A DNA stretch of 64,000 nt from Diorhabda sublineata (GCF_026230105.1 NC_079476.1:37872559-37936558), one strand, 5' to 3'. Numbered from the stretch's first letter, positions 33,076 to 43,964 are shown. The notes: generated by a model not told the origin, from the sequence alone. Numbers and translations: made by a program.

Positions 33076-33480
33076 TCCTTGAACTATCCATCTTCTTATT
33101 GAGTCGTATCTCAGATATGACCTTTCCTTCTGTGGTACGTGTGGTGCGACAATTTGAGCGAATCTTCAAACTACAAAATAGAACAGTTAGATATTTACTC
33201 GGACTAAACAGCAGGGTTCACTGCAGGGACTTCTTCAAAAGATTCAAAAATTCGCTTCTCCAATTTCAAAAAGGACGTTGCACTTAAGAACGCGGGGCAC
33301 GACCTTCACCTACTTACTCCACGTTCAAAATTAGTTAAGGGCTCAATATTTTACTATGCAAAAAAATGCACAATCACTTGCCACTTGAAATCAAATCGAT
33401 ATCATCTTTTTGCGCAATAATTTGAGGGCATATTTACTGGATAGTGTCTTCTACTCTGTTAAAGACTTATATTTTTAATA
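33060..33480 (+). pseudogene. non-LTR RT C-terminal part, right anchor of the array
   Basis: Directly after the last RT piece comes FERIFKLQNRTVRYLLGLNS, RVHCRDFFKRFK, then LLTPRSKLVKGSIFYYAKKC and HLKSNRYHLFAQ. These match the end of Jockey/CR1-like polymerases (RIFxLQKRAVRxLxGL, xxHCRxxFxxLxIL, then TRxxSKLxKxSxxYxxxKLFNxLP). With 29420-29590 this means that one ancestral RT gene brackets the array in the right order and strand. Confidence 0.75.
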
Positions 33481-33484
33481 ATAA

Positions 33485-33700
33485 TATTTAATTCCGGTCC
33501 TGGTGCATACTATTATCTATAATTTTGTTACTCATTGTGGTTTTCTTCTGTATATTGAAATTTTATTTTATTCGTATCCTTATTTAGTTATTTTTATGTT
33601 TGTTTTTTCAGTATTTACAAGCTTTTATCTATAAATTGTAACAATTTTTTGACAGCAAAGCATTTCTGATGAGGTTAGGTTATCTTCAGAACTATCGAAC
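33485..33700. other. AT-rich, possible 3' untranslated part of the RT element
   Basis: No coding signal. By position it could be the 3' end of the non-LTR element, but no poly(A) or target duplication is seen. Confidence 0.3.
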
Positions 33701-34735
33701 TCAGTAGGTACAATTTTACTGGAGTAGAGAGGGGCATGTTGACGTTATGAAATTCTTTTCGACAACTTCGGGACGTTCCACTTCAATAAAGTGCTTATCT
33801 TTTGTACACCACCTCTTCTTCACCAAATTAGATGCTAAATGGATAATCTTATTATCCAACCATTTGGCCACAGTTACATCTTCATCATAGCTAGTCATTT
33901 ATTGAGCAAAGCCTCGCGGTTTTTTGTTCATTGTTCATTTCTTAGTACGAAAAATAATTGTCAAAGTATAGCTGGTGACCTTTGCTTTCTCCAAATCTCT
34001 TTCTAAGATGAAGGAGTACAGCTGCACCGTATCCAATTTTGGACTGGAACTCTGATAAAGGATAAAATCGTAAGCTTGACCATGTTTACCACATAAGAAG
34101 AAGATTTTCAGACCCCATGGACAAGGCTTGCCCTTTATATACTGTTTGGCAACATTTTTTCCGGTGAAAGGAACAATCTGTGGTAAATCAAAACACCTCT
34201 TTCTAACAGCACCAAAGATCGGGCGCATTTTGATAAACGCATCTTTAGAATTACCTGGTATTGCTATATTATCAACTAGATGTAAATTGTTACCCAGCTC
34301 AAAAAAATCGGCCCCTTACAAGGGAATGCTGATATTTGTTTCCCAATATATTTTCAAACAAGGGTACCCAAATATTTCAGTGGACATATGCACATACTTT
34401 ATTGGAATATGTAGCGTATAAGTTTGTTATTTCATCCATAACTTGAAATAATTGTTTAGGCACGTATCTGTTGTAATAATCTACTGGGCTTTCAATTTTG
34501 GGATCGACAGCAATGGGTGGCAATCAAGCCGGTGAAATTGTGTTTACTATTACCTTGTGTCTCCACCTAATACTATGCTTCGGCGTAATATTCTGTAAAA
34601 GCGTATCTTCAGAGGCGGAAGGCGCTTCTGGTAAAAAGTTATCACTCATTTCAACACACCATGAGCCAGCGTCTTCATCATCATCATCCAAAGCTGGGGG
34701 GAATTCCTTGTCCATCCACGGTAACATTTGAAATC
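33700..34735 (-). pseudogene. piggyBac-family transposase remnant
   Basis: Minus strand, from the N-terminal side: an acidic segment PPALDDDDEDAGSW (34524-34727), SPVDYYNRYVPKQLFQVMDE and ITNLYATYS near 34400-34500, then after a large deletion VPFTGKNVAKQYIKGKPCPW, GLKIFFLCGKHGQAYDFILY (34000-34200), YFDNYF, and then TVAKWLDNKIIHLASN and KHFIEVERPEVVEK (33716-33880). These are the piggyBac (DDE_Tnp_1_7) landmarks: E-TNLYA, KGRxxxxQYIKxKPxxWGxK, WxDNKxVxLxS and xxRPxxVxxYN. Multiple stops and shifts disrupt it, and the cysteine-rich C-terminus is missing. No TTAA-flanked ends were found. Confidence 0.8.
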
Positions 34736-34806
34736 ACGACACCTGTAGGCGTTTCATCACTTTCTTTCGAAATCAACGTTTCCATTTTTGTTATTTTTGG
34801 GATTTA

Positions 34807-35306
34807 GGTCTGGCTATTAAATAACGAGACAAATGCTTCCCTTCAATATACTCCCCTCCCCTCGCTAGAGACCTTTCCATACGTTTTTTCCATTGATCGA
34901 AGCAGTGATGGAAGTCTTCTTTGGTGAGAACCTTTACGAACTCTGCCGTTTTTTGCTGTACCGCTTCCCATAGACTCGAATCGAGTCCCTTTCGAAGCAG
35001 ATCTTTTTCTAACCTTCCAAGGAAATCTGAGCAGACCCGTTGACGTAAGAGCTTTTGGTCAGGCACAGACGATCTGCACGAACAATTTGGTTGATTTTGG
35101 TCACTGTTTCCAGAGTTGAAACAGTCACAGGGCGACTTGGTCATCTTCTGTGATCTCTCGGCCCTCACTAAAGCGCTTACACCACTCAAAAACACGCGCA
35201 CGAGATAGAGAATTGTCCCCATAGGCCTCTTGCAACAATTTATATCACTCAGTCGGAGTTTTTTTTCAATTTAACAGTAGCAGTCTCGTGATTTAATATC
35301 CAGATC
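34807..35306 (-). mobile_element. internally deleted mariner, about 500 bp
   Basis: The left end GGTCTGGCTATTAAATAACG and the inverted right end GATCTGGATATTAAATCACG are terminal repeats of the family seen at 5838-6317. The minus frame 34791-35222 joins the N-terminal half (FLSGVSALVRAERSQ, VPDQKLLRQRVCSDFLGRLE) to the C-terminal end (EAVQQKTAEFVKVLTKEDFH, HCFDQWKKRMERSLARGGEY). The catalytic core is absent. The 143-codon frame is still open through the deletion, so the derivative may be fairly young. Confidence 0.85.
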
Positions 35307-35309
35307 AAA

Positions 35310-37030
35310 ATACATAATTGGGACGGCTATTTTTCGTACATCGAGTCCTCGACGCTTTTCATTTTTCATTAATAATTGTGTTAAGCTCATTTAAAAAACA
35401 TTTTTGGTTTTATGTGCTTAAAAAGCACAAAAGGTATGCTCAAAAAGGAGACGCCGAGAATAATTTGTACATCGAATGTATTTCTAAACAGTACTTTTTC
35501 ACTCACACCTCGTACCTAATGCGTAATTATACAATAAATCTATGATATCATCAACATTTATGCTTTCGATAAATCAGCGTTTTTTTTCCCCGACCACCAA
35601 TCTAACAATCACTCAGACTGGTAATAACAATAATAATCAATTGTGTTGTTTCTTTGTTAAATTTTGATACGATGTGACTGGGTTGATTTTTATCGCCGAT
35701 AAGTGAGCTAAAAGGTACGAAAAACAAGGTGGGAAGTCTCAGCGGGACCAAAAATACTCGAATCGAATTGTATTTGATAACGATGAAGAAGAAAAGGGAC
35801 GACCGCTGTGATTCAATCACCAGCTTACCATTTACCAATCGCAGTCGTCTTTATCGATGTCTGAAATAAATACTTATTGACGGCGGCTGTTCACGTTTGC
35901 CAGTGGAGGCGGTGACGCAACATTCATATCGTAGCCCTCTTTTAAATGTTCTACGATATAAGTGTGTATCGTTATTGGCCTGTTTTAACGAGTTAACTCT
36001 AAGCGACTCTTGGTTAAGAACAAAATTTAAGATTTATTAAATTGGCATGTCTGGAACGGTTCGTTATTTTCATACTGAACACACTGTTTATAGTACCACC
36101 ACTCCAAAAATCATTGTCTAGGATGTCAATCCAAGAAGCTCCCTCATAACACGCATATAATTGCCAGAAAAATGCTAAAAAAAATTACAGTACAAGGTGT
36201 CTCAAAAATAGCTCATATTTAATAAAACAATTTTAAGGAAAACAAGGAGTTTATTGAGAAAATTTTTGTCACATATTGAAATACATTGTTAGGGAATTTT
36301 TTCTGAAAAATAACATCGTCCAAATGTGAACTGTTGCATTCACGGCATTCATTTAATCAAATTGCCGGCTAGGTTGGTATTATCCGTGATGGTTGCCATT
36401 TCGTGACGGCCATTTTCTTTTAATCATGCCTTGGAAGTAGGTTTGATAGCGTAAACTCTACATTTGACATAACCGCATAGAAAATAAATCAATATGTGCT
36501 AAATTGGGACAGCGTTGAGGCCAACTTATGTCAGCTCGTTTTGAAATCAATTATCCAGGGAAATTTTCACAAGAGTATCCATTCGACGTATTTGAAGTTG
36601 CTCCGCCAAAGCTCAAATAATGTTTATCGTTTCAGTTTCAATATATTTTTTTTATCGAAAATGGATACTTCATTAACACTCGAAATACCTTTTTATTCAT
36701 GTTTGCAAACTAACAAAAATTGCTTCACTTAAAATGATATAACTCACAAATTAATAGTGCGACAGTTGTCAAATTCCTTCATTTGTCTTTTGAAGGTTGG
36801 GGCTCACTGAAAATCATACGAGTTTAATACTAGTAGCGCCCTCTATGTATCATCCTACGAACTTTCCAGTCCACTTAATATAGTCAATATTGTTGAACTT
36901 GTATCTAAGGTTATGAAAAAATTATTGTTTCAATATTAATTGTTTTCGTCTCTACCCGATGGATGATTCTTTCAATTATTTGGAGATCCATCTACTATTA
37001 TTATAAATATTATTTTATTTTTTGTTTCAG
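35310..37030. other. unassigned stretch
   Basis: No protein or repeat recognised. The block 35870-35990 (GACGGCGGCTGTTCACG, GGAGGCGGTGACGC) is less AT-rich and not repeated. ACAAGGTGTCTCAAAAATAG at 36192 resembles the end of an insect MITE but no partner end was found. Confidence 0.35.
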
Positions 37031-37078
37031 GCGATTCGCACGAAAAACCACCGCTAGAAGAACCTGAATCTGAGAAAG
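37031..37078 (+). CDS. candidate 48-base host exon (microexon)
   Basis: The segment is preceded by a T-rich tract ending TTTTGTTTCAG and followed by GTGAGT after AAAG, giving strong 3' and 5' splice consensus. It is 48 bases long, so it can be skipped without changing frame. Only one frame is open: two bases of a codon, then DSHEKPPLEEPESEK, then one base. The peptide is acidic, proline-containing and probably disordered, which is usual for alternatively spliced microexons of neural and cytoskeletal proteins. I do not recognise the gene. It is in the middle of DNA without transposon similarity. Another possibility is chance matches to splice sites. Confidence 0.5.
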
Positions 37079-37079
37079 G

Positions 37080-38175
37080 TGAGTTTTGCAATGCTATCAA
37101 AACCATATTTAAAAAATTTCCAACCCTTTTTATCCGAGTATCAACAAAAGTGCTAGGCAAGATGCAGTTTCATACTTATGAATAATATTTTGGTTATTCG
37201 ACATCATCTACACGTTTCACTCTTAAAAAGTACGAAAGAAAATTGCAAACTTAGCGATTTATCTAGTGATTCATTGAATAAAAATCATATATCAGAACTG
37301 TCCAATTTTTAAACAACACTAAAATATTAAAACAGATCAATTTAATCGTAAAAAAACGTAACTGTCGAAGTGTCATCAGTAAAAAAGTCCACGTGCATTA
37401 TCTGTGGTTAATATTTTGTAAAGAGGACTGATGGAATGTCGCCTGTGACTATTTATCATAAATCCTTAGAGGCACACGTTAGTCCAAAATGAATGGATTA
37501 GTAGAAGGAGGTTTTTTTTCGCTTGGAAACTCACTACCGTTTTCCAAGACAAAATATTCGCTGTATTTGCACTCTACTTAATCCACGCCAAATAAACACA
37601 TCAATTTCAATGTACTCAGAAAACAGAACGGCTCTAAACTTGCGATAGATTGCAAAAAAGTCTTACATAAACAGGTGAGCGATGGCTATCCGGCCCGGTC
37701 GCGCGAACGCGAATTTTTTAAGGTTATGTGTATTGTAAAGTGATTTCCGCAAATATATTTTGCGTTGGTTTTATTCAGTGTGTATAGTGTGTTTTTATTT
37801 TCATTTTTATCTTTGAACCAGTATCTGTATTTACTTTTTAAATGTGTTACAAAAACGTATCTACGAGTTGTACAACAAGGCAATTTAACAAAGACACGTC
37901 AAATCTTCTTGTTGGTAAATACAAAATGCTGTTAAAATGTTTTAACAATGTCTTTTGTTGATTTTTTTAACGTTGGTAATAGGGTTATTTTAAACTTTGG
38001 TATTAGATCCGGTTAGTCCGGCCATTTTGTCGTTCGGCCGGTAGTCCGGTCCCGAGATGGCCGAACTAGAAAGATTGTACTGGATTGGAAAGTTCACTTG
38101 ATTTTTTAATGTTCGTTTCAAATCAATTGGATACATTGAAGATCAAACGTTTTAAACAATACTTCCGATTATTCT
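37080..38175. other. unassigned stretch flanking the candidate exon
   Basis: No further exon with both splice sites was found. The segment 38010-38065 has repeated CCGG words (GGTTAGTCCGGCC, CGGCCGGTAGTCCGG). Confidence 0.35.
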
Positions 38176-38470
38176 TGATATTTACTAATTGAAAAGTTAT
38201 GGTGAGGAACGTTTCATATTCGTATTCTCTATTATATCACGTCCCATTGGCCGTATCTGCGGTTTTTGGAGAATATCAATCCTACAACTCTTCTTGCCAA
38301 TCGAACGTTTCTATATTGAAAATACGCTTCGGCAGCTGTCATCATTATTGGTCAAGCCTTATCGATGTCATACAAATTGAATCTATTTCGTATATTTTCA
38401 TTAAACTTCCACAGGCTAACGATCGTCGCGACGCTATCGTCCGCTAGCACCAGCGTACATTTATAATAGT
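38176..38470. other. unique, less AT-rich block
   Basis: Two overlapping + frames (38189-38380, 38199-38447) are open but I see no motif. The composition and lack of repetition in the window set it apart from its flanks. CTAACGATCGTCGCGACGC near 38415 is CG-rich. Function unknown; regulatory sequence is possible. Confidence 0.3.
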
Positions 38471-38711
38471 TGGTGATATCTCTCGTAATCCTCACGTTTT
38501 ACCATTTTCAATACATAAAAGCTTTATATTTATAAATGTATATTCGTTCATTTTTGTTTAGATAATTTCGTTTTGTACGAGGGCTATTCGGAAATTAAAT
38601 AACTATTCCGTACCATTACAAGACGTTGCCCGTTTTTCTTATTAATTAGATTTAAATTGTGCTGTTTGTGATATGTTTTATTTTGAATTTATAGAAATTT
38701 ATTCAAAAATA

Positions 38712-40078
38712 CCCTGGCGAACAAAAAATGTAGGTCACCATCTGCTTTTGTAATCTGAATGTGATACTCTATACCAAAGAAAAAGCATTTTTCTCTTGGA
38801 TTAAATGATTTATTCTGAAAAAGCAATAAATCAATATTTTGGGCGAAATTCAACATTTTGATGTTAGGGAAGATATGGAACGAACAAAATAAAAAAAACT
38901 TGACACTTATAACGTGTATTCCCTCCTCTTGCATTGATGACTGCTTGAAGTCGACGCGGCATACTTTGAATTAAGTTACGGATCAAATTCTGGTCGATGT
39001 TATCCCATTCCTGCAACAGGAATCTTCTAAGGTCTTGGGGAGTTCTTGGTGCTTGTGTGTGTCTGCAGATCAGTCGTTCCAAACACGTTCCAGTCATGTT
39101 CTATGGGATTCATGTCTGAGCTGCGGGCTGGACAGTTAAACCGCCTATTTTCTACATCATCCAGATACTCCCTGAAAATTCTGGCTGTATGTGGCATCGC
39201 ATTATCTTGCATAAAAATACCACGTTCCCCCATAGTCACCATGAAAGGCATAATATGGTCTTCTAGCACCTTTGTAATGTACCTGTGAAAATTTAGGGAG
39301 CCATTTTCTATGATGACTAACTCTGTACGAGCTTGTGCAGTGATTCCCGCCCAAACCATAACTGATCCACCGCCAAATAGAAGACACCCGTCAATTCAAA
39401 CTTCAGCATATCTTTCCTCGGGTCTTCTCCACACTCGTCGACGTCCATCTGATCTAGTTAGGCAAAAACGCGACTCATCTGAGAACAATACCCAGCTCCA
39501 GTCATCATCATTCCAACGAACGGCAAATGTCAATCTTGCAGTCCGATGCTGGTGTTGTAACGGAGGACCTGTAGCCATTCTTTTGCATGACAGTCCAGCA
39601 CCATGAAGTCTTCTTCTAACTTATTTCGCAGTAGATGGTTTATTCCGCAAACTTGTGGACACCAAAAAACGGTCATCTCGTTTAGTGGTAACTCTTTTTC
39701 GCACAGACGTTGGTCTTCTAGTGATCAGGCCAGTCTCCAGAAAGCACTGGTACACCCTTTGCACACCACAAAGACTAGCACCAACAATTCTTGCAGTTTC
39801 ACGTTGCCTTCGACGATCTTGTAACAGCGCAACAATTCTTTCCACGACAATCGGATCTAAAGGCATTATGGGCCTGTTAAATCACTACACTTAGCAATCG
39901 TTAGATTTTACACAAAGAATCAACAGTAAACTGGAAGACAGGCAAGGGAAATGTGATTGTTCAATTAGCGCAAAGGCATATTTTTCATTAAAGTCGTATT
40001 GTAATACATCGGGTCTCGGAAAAAAATTACAACGCCTACTAATCCTACTAAGTAACCACAATTTTTTGCTTGGCAGTG
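38712..40078 (-). mobile_element. Tc1-like DNA transposon with both ends, 1367 bp
   Basis: The left end CCCTGGCGAACAAAAAATGT and the inverted right end CACTGCCAAGCAAAAAATTG are imperfect terminal repeats, with TA on each side (38710-38711 and 40079-40080). The length is close to a complete Tc1-like element. The terminal repeats have diverged from each other by about a quarter, so the copy is old. Confidence 0.85.
38864..39866 (-). pseudogene. Tc1-like DD34E transposase, full length but frameshifted
   Basis: Minus-strand blocks in order: MPLDPIVVERIVALLQDRRR and TARIVGASLCGVQRVYQCFL (N-terminal HTH), RPTSVRKRVTTKRDDRFLVS (GRPR-type linker), a short degraded part, WVLFSDESRFCLTRSDGRRR (first D), VWRRPEERY, MVWAGITAQARTELVIIENG, GIFMQDNAMPHTARIFREYL (second D), SDMNPIEHDWNVFG (E), then PRTPQDLRRFLLQEWDNIDQ and LIQSMPRRLQAVINARGGNT. 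There are 34 residues between the second D and the E, the DD34E spacing. All three catalytic residues remain, but at least three frameshifts separate the blocks, and no single product is possible. Confidence 0.9.
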
Positions 40079-40084
40079 TATAAT

Positions 40085-40570
40085 GATTTTGACGTTTTGA
40101 TTAACAAACAGGTTGCTAATGACGAAACAATTGGCGAAATCACCGTTAGACACTAATGGAGCTTTACCTGGGAATATTTTCATTGTAAAGTTGGTGGTTA
40201 CAAAATATAAAGAGGGTTTAGTGTAATTTCTCAATATCAGAGTGTTTCTTCAACTTCGGCATCAAGATGAGTAATTTACAGAACCAGAACCAAATGCAGT
40301 AATTTCCAAGGTCGTCTCTTTTGTTTCTACTTTAAATAGAGCAACCTCATCATCTGATGATAAAATTAAAACTGATACTGATAGTCCAGAAGAGAAAACA
40401 AAGAGAATAGAAATTTTTAAGCTAGATTGTGATTTCACAGACAATGGAGAAAAAATTACAGAGTGTTGTACTATAGATGAAATATCTTGAGTTGTCATAA
40501 CGAATTAAAACAATTTATTACGCGATAAGGGTGGAAATTTAAACTAGTATATTTTTAAAATAAGTATGGC
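40085..40570. other. unassigned, one open + frame without homology
   Basis: On the + strand a reading EPNAVISKVVSFVSTLNRAT and EEKTKRIEIFKLDCDFTDNG is open from about 40278 to 40488. It is not recognised; it might be a captured coding scrap. Confidence 0.25.
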
Positions 40571-40574
40571 AGAC

Positions 40575-41170
40575 ATTTTGCCTACGTAAATCAGAGTTCC
40601 TACCTAATTCGATTGTTATTGAGGTTGAAGTAAAAATGTACTTAATGCTTCCTCAGTCTCAGACCTTGCGTTGAAATGATGTTGAGTTTGAAGAAAAGAA
40701 AATTGCAAATGACGCACAAGATGTTGCATTGATAATTTTATTTTTAAATTGGCTGCTAGTGCCGCATATAGTACAAACTTTCCAGGGTATGTAGATGAAT
40801 TAAAGCTTCGGATTTGAGAAAGTTTGAAAGTGCAAGGTTGTTTTCAAATGAGTGTGAGCAATCCAGAGTTGTGTTTGCACTTAATTTTATCGTGATCTGA
40901 ACTTTTGGGAACGAATTGTCTTCACAAATGAAAAAACAAGTCGTGCAACGTCGGACGTTTTATCATTTACTTGGATGAGTATCAATTGGCTTGGCGTTTG
41001 TTGGTGGATAGACATTGCAACAAATGTCACAGAAATGTACATAAAATTTACAATAAAATGGGCTGGTGTTATTATAGACCTCGTCATATCAAGCTTATTT
41101 TATTTGTATTTCGGTTGGCTATCTTTTAATATAAAAAAATTTGAAATCCTCGTAAATGCACTTTTAGTGT
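40575..41170 (+). pseudogene. degenerate Tc1-like element related to that at 18.4 kb
   Basis: It begins with the leader TTTGCCTACGTAAATCAGAG, similar to 18433, and GCAAATGACGCACAAGATGT near 40706 matches AATAACGCACAAGAACTTCC at 18637. Around 40890 DLNFWERIVFTNEKTS corresponds to the first catalytic block of Tc1 transposases (YWxxVxFSDExxF). Beyond this the sequence is not alignable by eye. No terminal repeats found. Confidence 0.5.
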
Positions 41171-41711
41171 TGTGGGCTCCCGGACTATAAAATATATGTT
41201 TTTTTTATAAAGTTTATAACGATCGACATATCTACGAAAACTGCATCGATATGACATTTAAATCGAACGCTGAATAGATAGAAATCATCACAAAGTGCAC
41301 GACATCAACAAGTCCACGAATCAAATTTCGTTAATCACGAAGTATACTTCTTACTGCTCATCCTACTAATTAAACACATTATATCGTATAAATGAACTTC
41401 AAAAAGTGAAATTATAATATACATACAGTGTGTTTACTTAAGTTGGAACCGTGTGAAAAACTTTCTTATTAATGGTTTTATGAATAAAAATTATTCTTGA
41501 TAAAAAGTTCTGCATGGTCCGAAAGTTAAAAAACAACCATCAGATAACATTTTTTTAAAGCAGTATACGAGGTTTGTCAAAAAATTTGATTTTGTGCAAG
41601 AATAAAGTATCTTTATTTTTCATAAATGTTATAAAGTAAAGTTGTTTAGAATTAAAAGTTATATTCAAATATGCAATTACAGCAAATTCTGGTTTTGTGA
41701 TTATTTACTGT

Positions 41712-42009
41712 ATTTTTATATTTTAATTCGAATTTCGCGCTCTAGAAAGGGAATTTTGAGAGGTTGGTAACACCGATTGAGACTTGCGTGAGATAGATGT
41801 AAACACAATAAAAATAAAGATCAGAAAAAGTTTTTTTTGAATTCATTCTGGCCATCCCACTTAGCTGTAAACTTCTTTCTTGGATTTTTTCAAAATGATC
41901 TTTATTTTCATTGTGTTTACATCTATCTGACGTCTCGATCAGTGTTACCAATCTAACGTCTGAAAATTCCCTTTATAGAGCGCGAAATTCGAATTAAAAT
42001 ATAAAAATA
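41712..42009. mobile_element. 298-bp palindromic MITE nested in a TIR transposon
   Basis: The arms TATTTTTATATTTTAATTCG and its exact inverse at the other end run inward about 110 bp with few differences (GAATTTCGCGCTCTA-AAAGGGAATTTT, then GATAGATGTAAACACAAT). The spacer is about 65 bp and contains no gene. The boundary could include a TA duplication that is hidden in the terminal TAT. Confidence 0.88.
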
Positions 42010-42443
42010 CTTACAACTCGGCTATCCTGACAATTAGAGCGTCCTCGCTCTATAAAAGTTCTAATTTTAGAAAAAATTAGTGAATAGAACAAAAGTCCAA
42101 CCAAATTTTAACGAAAAAATTTTCTGAATGAATATCAATTTTTGGTATCAACATTTTAATGCAACAAAACTAATTCAAATCCAATTTTATGAAGTTTCTT
42201 GTAACCAAAGGATGTTATTGTTAATTAATATCAAAATGAAATTAAATAATATGCAAAAAATAGATTAGAACAAAGCTCAATTTGAACTTTTTTCGAATAA
42301 ATTTCAATGTCATGAAAATGTTTTACAGTTTGAATGGACAATCACAAAATTATCGCTGGTGGTCTAACAGTAATTCAAAATTTGTAATAAAAAAATTTTT
42401 TTTTAAAAAGAACGTATGTGTAACTAAGTAAGTATGTGATTTT

Positions 42444-42806
42444 TTGTACGACCTTCCGTTACAAGAACGTATAATAATTTGGTTCCAACAAAACTGTATT
42501 TCTATCCATAGTACATTAAACTTTAAAGTACTCCTAAAAAATATGTTTAATGGGAAGGTGTTTCACAGGTATTCAGATATTTTTAGACCTCCAAGGTCTG
42601 CTGATTTGACTCCCCTGGACTTTTTTATGGAGTTACTAAAAACAGCAGGTTTATCAGCGAGAATCATTTGATGATGTAGACCAATTTGAACGCCAAAAAA
42701 TTACTCCAAATATGATACGGAAACTAATACAAGAGTTTGACAAACTAACAATTAAAAGTTTACAAAGAGAAGGTGGGGTATGTCGAAGCTATAGGACATT
42801 GAATTA
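42444..42806 (+). pseudogene. mariner-superfamily transposase C-terminal remnant
   Basis: The reading VFHRYSDIFRPPRSADLTPL, DFFMELLK agrees with the third catalytic block of a transposase group with consensus RWIGRxGPIxWPPRSPDLTP, LDFFLWG. After a stop, FDDVDQFERQKITPNMIRKL and KSLQREGGVCRSYRTLN follow and end with a stop 75 bp before the terminal repeat. Thus the C-terminus is complete, but the first catalytic blocks are gone. Confidence 0.75.
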
Positions 42807-42884
42807 AAATTTTATCAAGAATAACTTTTTTTCATTGATAAAAAAGTTTTCCATATGATTCCAACTTAATTAGACACACTGTAT

Positions 42885-43590
42885 ATGTATACATATTATA
42901 ATATATGCCTGTATGTTTCTGATGGACGAATCTTTATCCATTTGAATGTGAATTATATTTACTTTATCTGGAGACGGAAATAGAAAAGGTTGGCCCAGTA
43001 GACGGTTGTGGAGGTACCAGCATCGGATAGTTGAAAGTGTTATCATCACTATCGCATCACATTCTGGTATTTCAGGGTCTGGCGGATTATCCGATTAGAA
43101 AAATCCATACTGAGGTCACTCACATTTACTTTATCTAATATATTCCGTATAAGATAAAGGTAATTAAAATATAAAGAGAGATTAATATGATGGGGTTAAA
43201 TATTTAAAGAGTTAAAATAGTGAGGACCGGATGCTTCTACCATCATTTGTTTGCGATCCTCTTCCTGAGAAGAGAATGATAAAATGGATGAAATACAAAC
43301 AAAGAAAGCTCCCTTTTTTTGTATGGTATCACCTTTGCGTGCTTTATGCCGCCCTATTTTAATCTATAATTACCTTTAAGCCCTACGACGCTTTGGGCGA
43401 CTGTTTAGTTATCTTCCTTCAATGTACCAAAGCTTCCCTAATTTTTTACTGAAAGTAAGACAGTTTGGGGGGTCCTGACCCCCGTGAACTCCCCCTTAAA
43501 ATCACGCCTGAAATAGGGAAAATATTGTCCATCTCTAGTCAATTTTCATTAAATCCAGGGATCTGCATGTGAGTACTTCTACAGTGGAAA
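42885..43590. other. unassigned stretch
   Basis: Contains a small G/C palindrome (GGGGGTCCTGACCCCC at 43470-43485). Nothing else recognised. Confidence 0.35.
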
Positions 43591-43594
43591 GGAG

Positions 43595-43960
43595 ATTGAG
43601 TTGAGCTGTCCTTTTTGGAAGGATGGCAGTGAAAAAAGTCATCAAAATAAAATTGAGAGGTTGCTTTGGGTTAAGGAACGTAAAAAAGGCTATAAAACTG
43701 TTTAAAGGCAAACGTAGTACTTTCTGGCCAACTTTATCTTCCAGCATGACAAAGATCTGAAGCATTCCTCGAAACTGTACAAAGAGTATTTGGAAGAATT
43801 GGAATGAAAGAATGTACTTAAAGTAAAGATTTGGCCGTCACAGTTGTTGTGGGACAAATTGTACAAAAAAATCAGAAAGGAGTGTTGCAAAAACGTTGAA
43901 AAATCGGAATTTTCACCAATTATACACTGTAGTTTCATTATTACTATATTGGTATTGTTT
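43595..43960 (+). pseudogene. Tc1-like transposase, C-terminal part
   Basis: Plus-strand reading: FQHDKDLKHSSKLYKEYLEE (second catalytic block, normally QQDNDPKHTSKL), NVLKVKIWPSQ, then after loss of the SPDLNPIE words LLWDKLYKKIRKECCKNVEK. The catalytic glutamate with its surrounding PDLNPIE motif is deleted, so the enzyme is dead. The similar reading just before (LRGCFGLRNVKKAIKLFKGK) may belong to it. Confidence 0.75.
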
Positions 43961-43964
43961 GTTG

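Larger units (their letters stand above)
41426..42881 (+). mobile_element. TIR transposon of the mariner superfamily with nested MITE, 1456 bp
   Basis: The left end CAGTGTGTTTACTTAAGTTG and inverted right end CAGTGTGTCTAATTAAGTTG start terminal repeats that continue for about 70 bp (GGAACCGTGTGAAAAAC versus GGAATCATATGGAAAAC), with TA at 41424-41425 and 42882-42883. Inside are a 298-bp MITE (41712-42009) and a transposase remnant (42444-42806). Without the MITE the element would be about 1.16 kb, so it is also internally deleted. Confidence 0.88.

Noticed and set aside
43466..43490. GGGGGTCCTGACCCCC palindrome as an operator or terminator
   Set aside because: Isolated short palindrome in insect DNA; no reason to assign a function.
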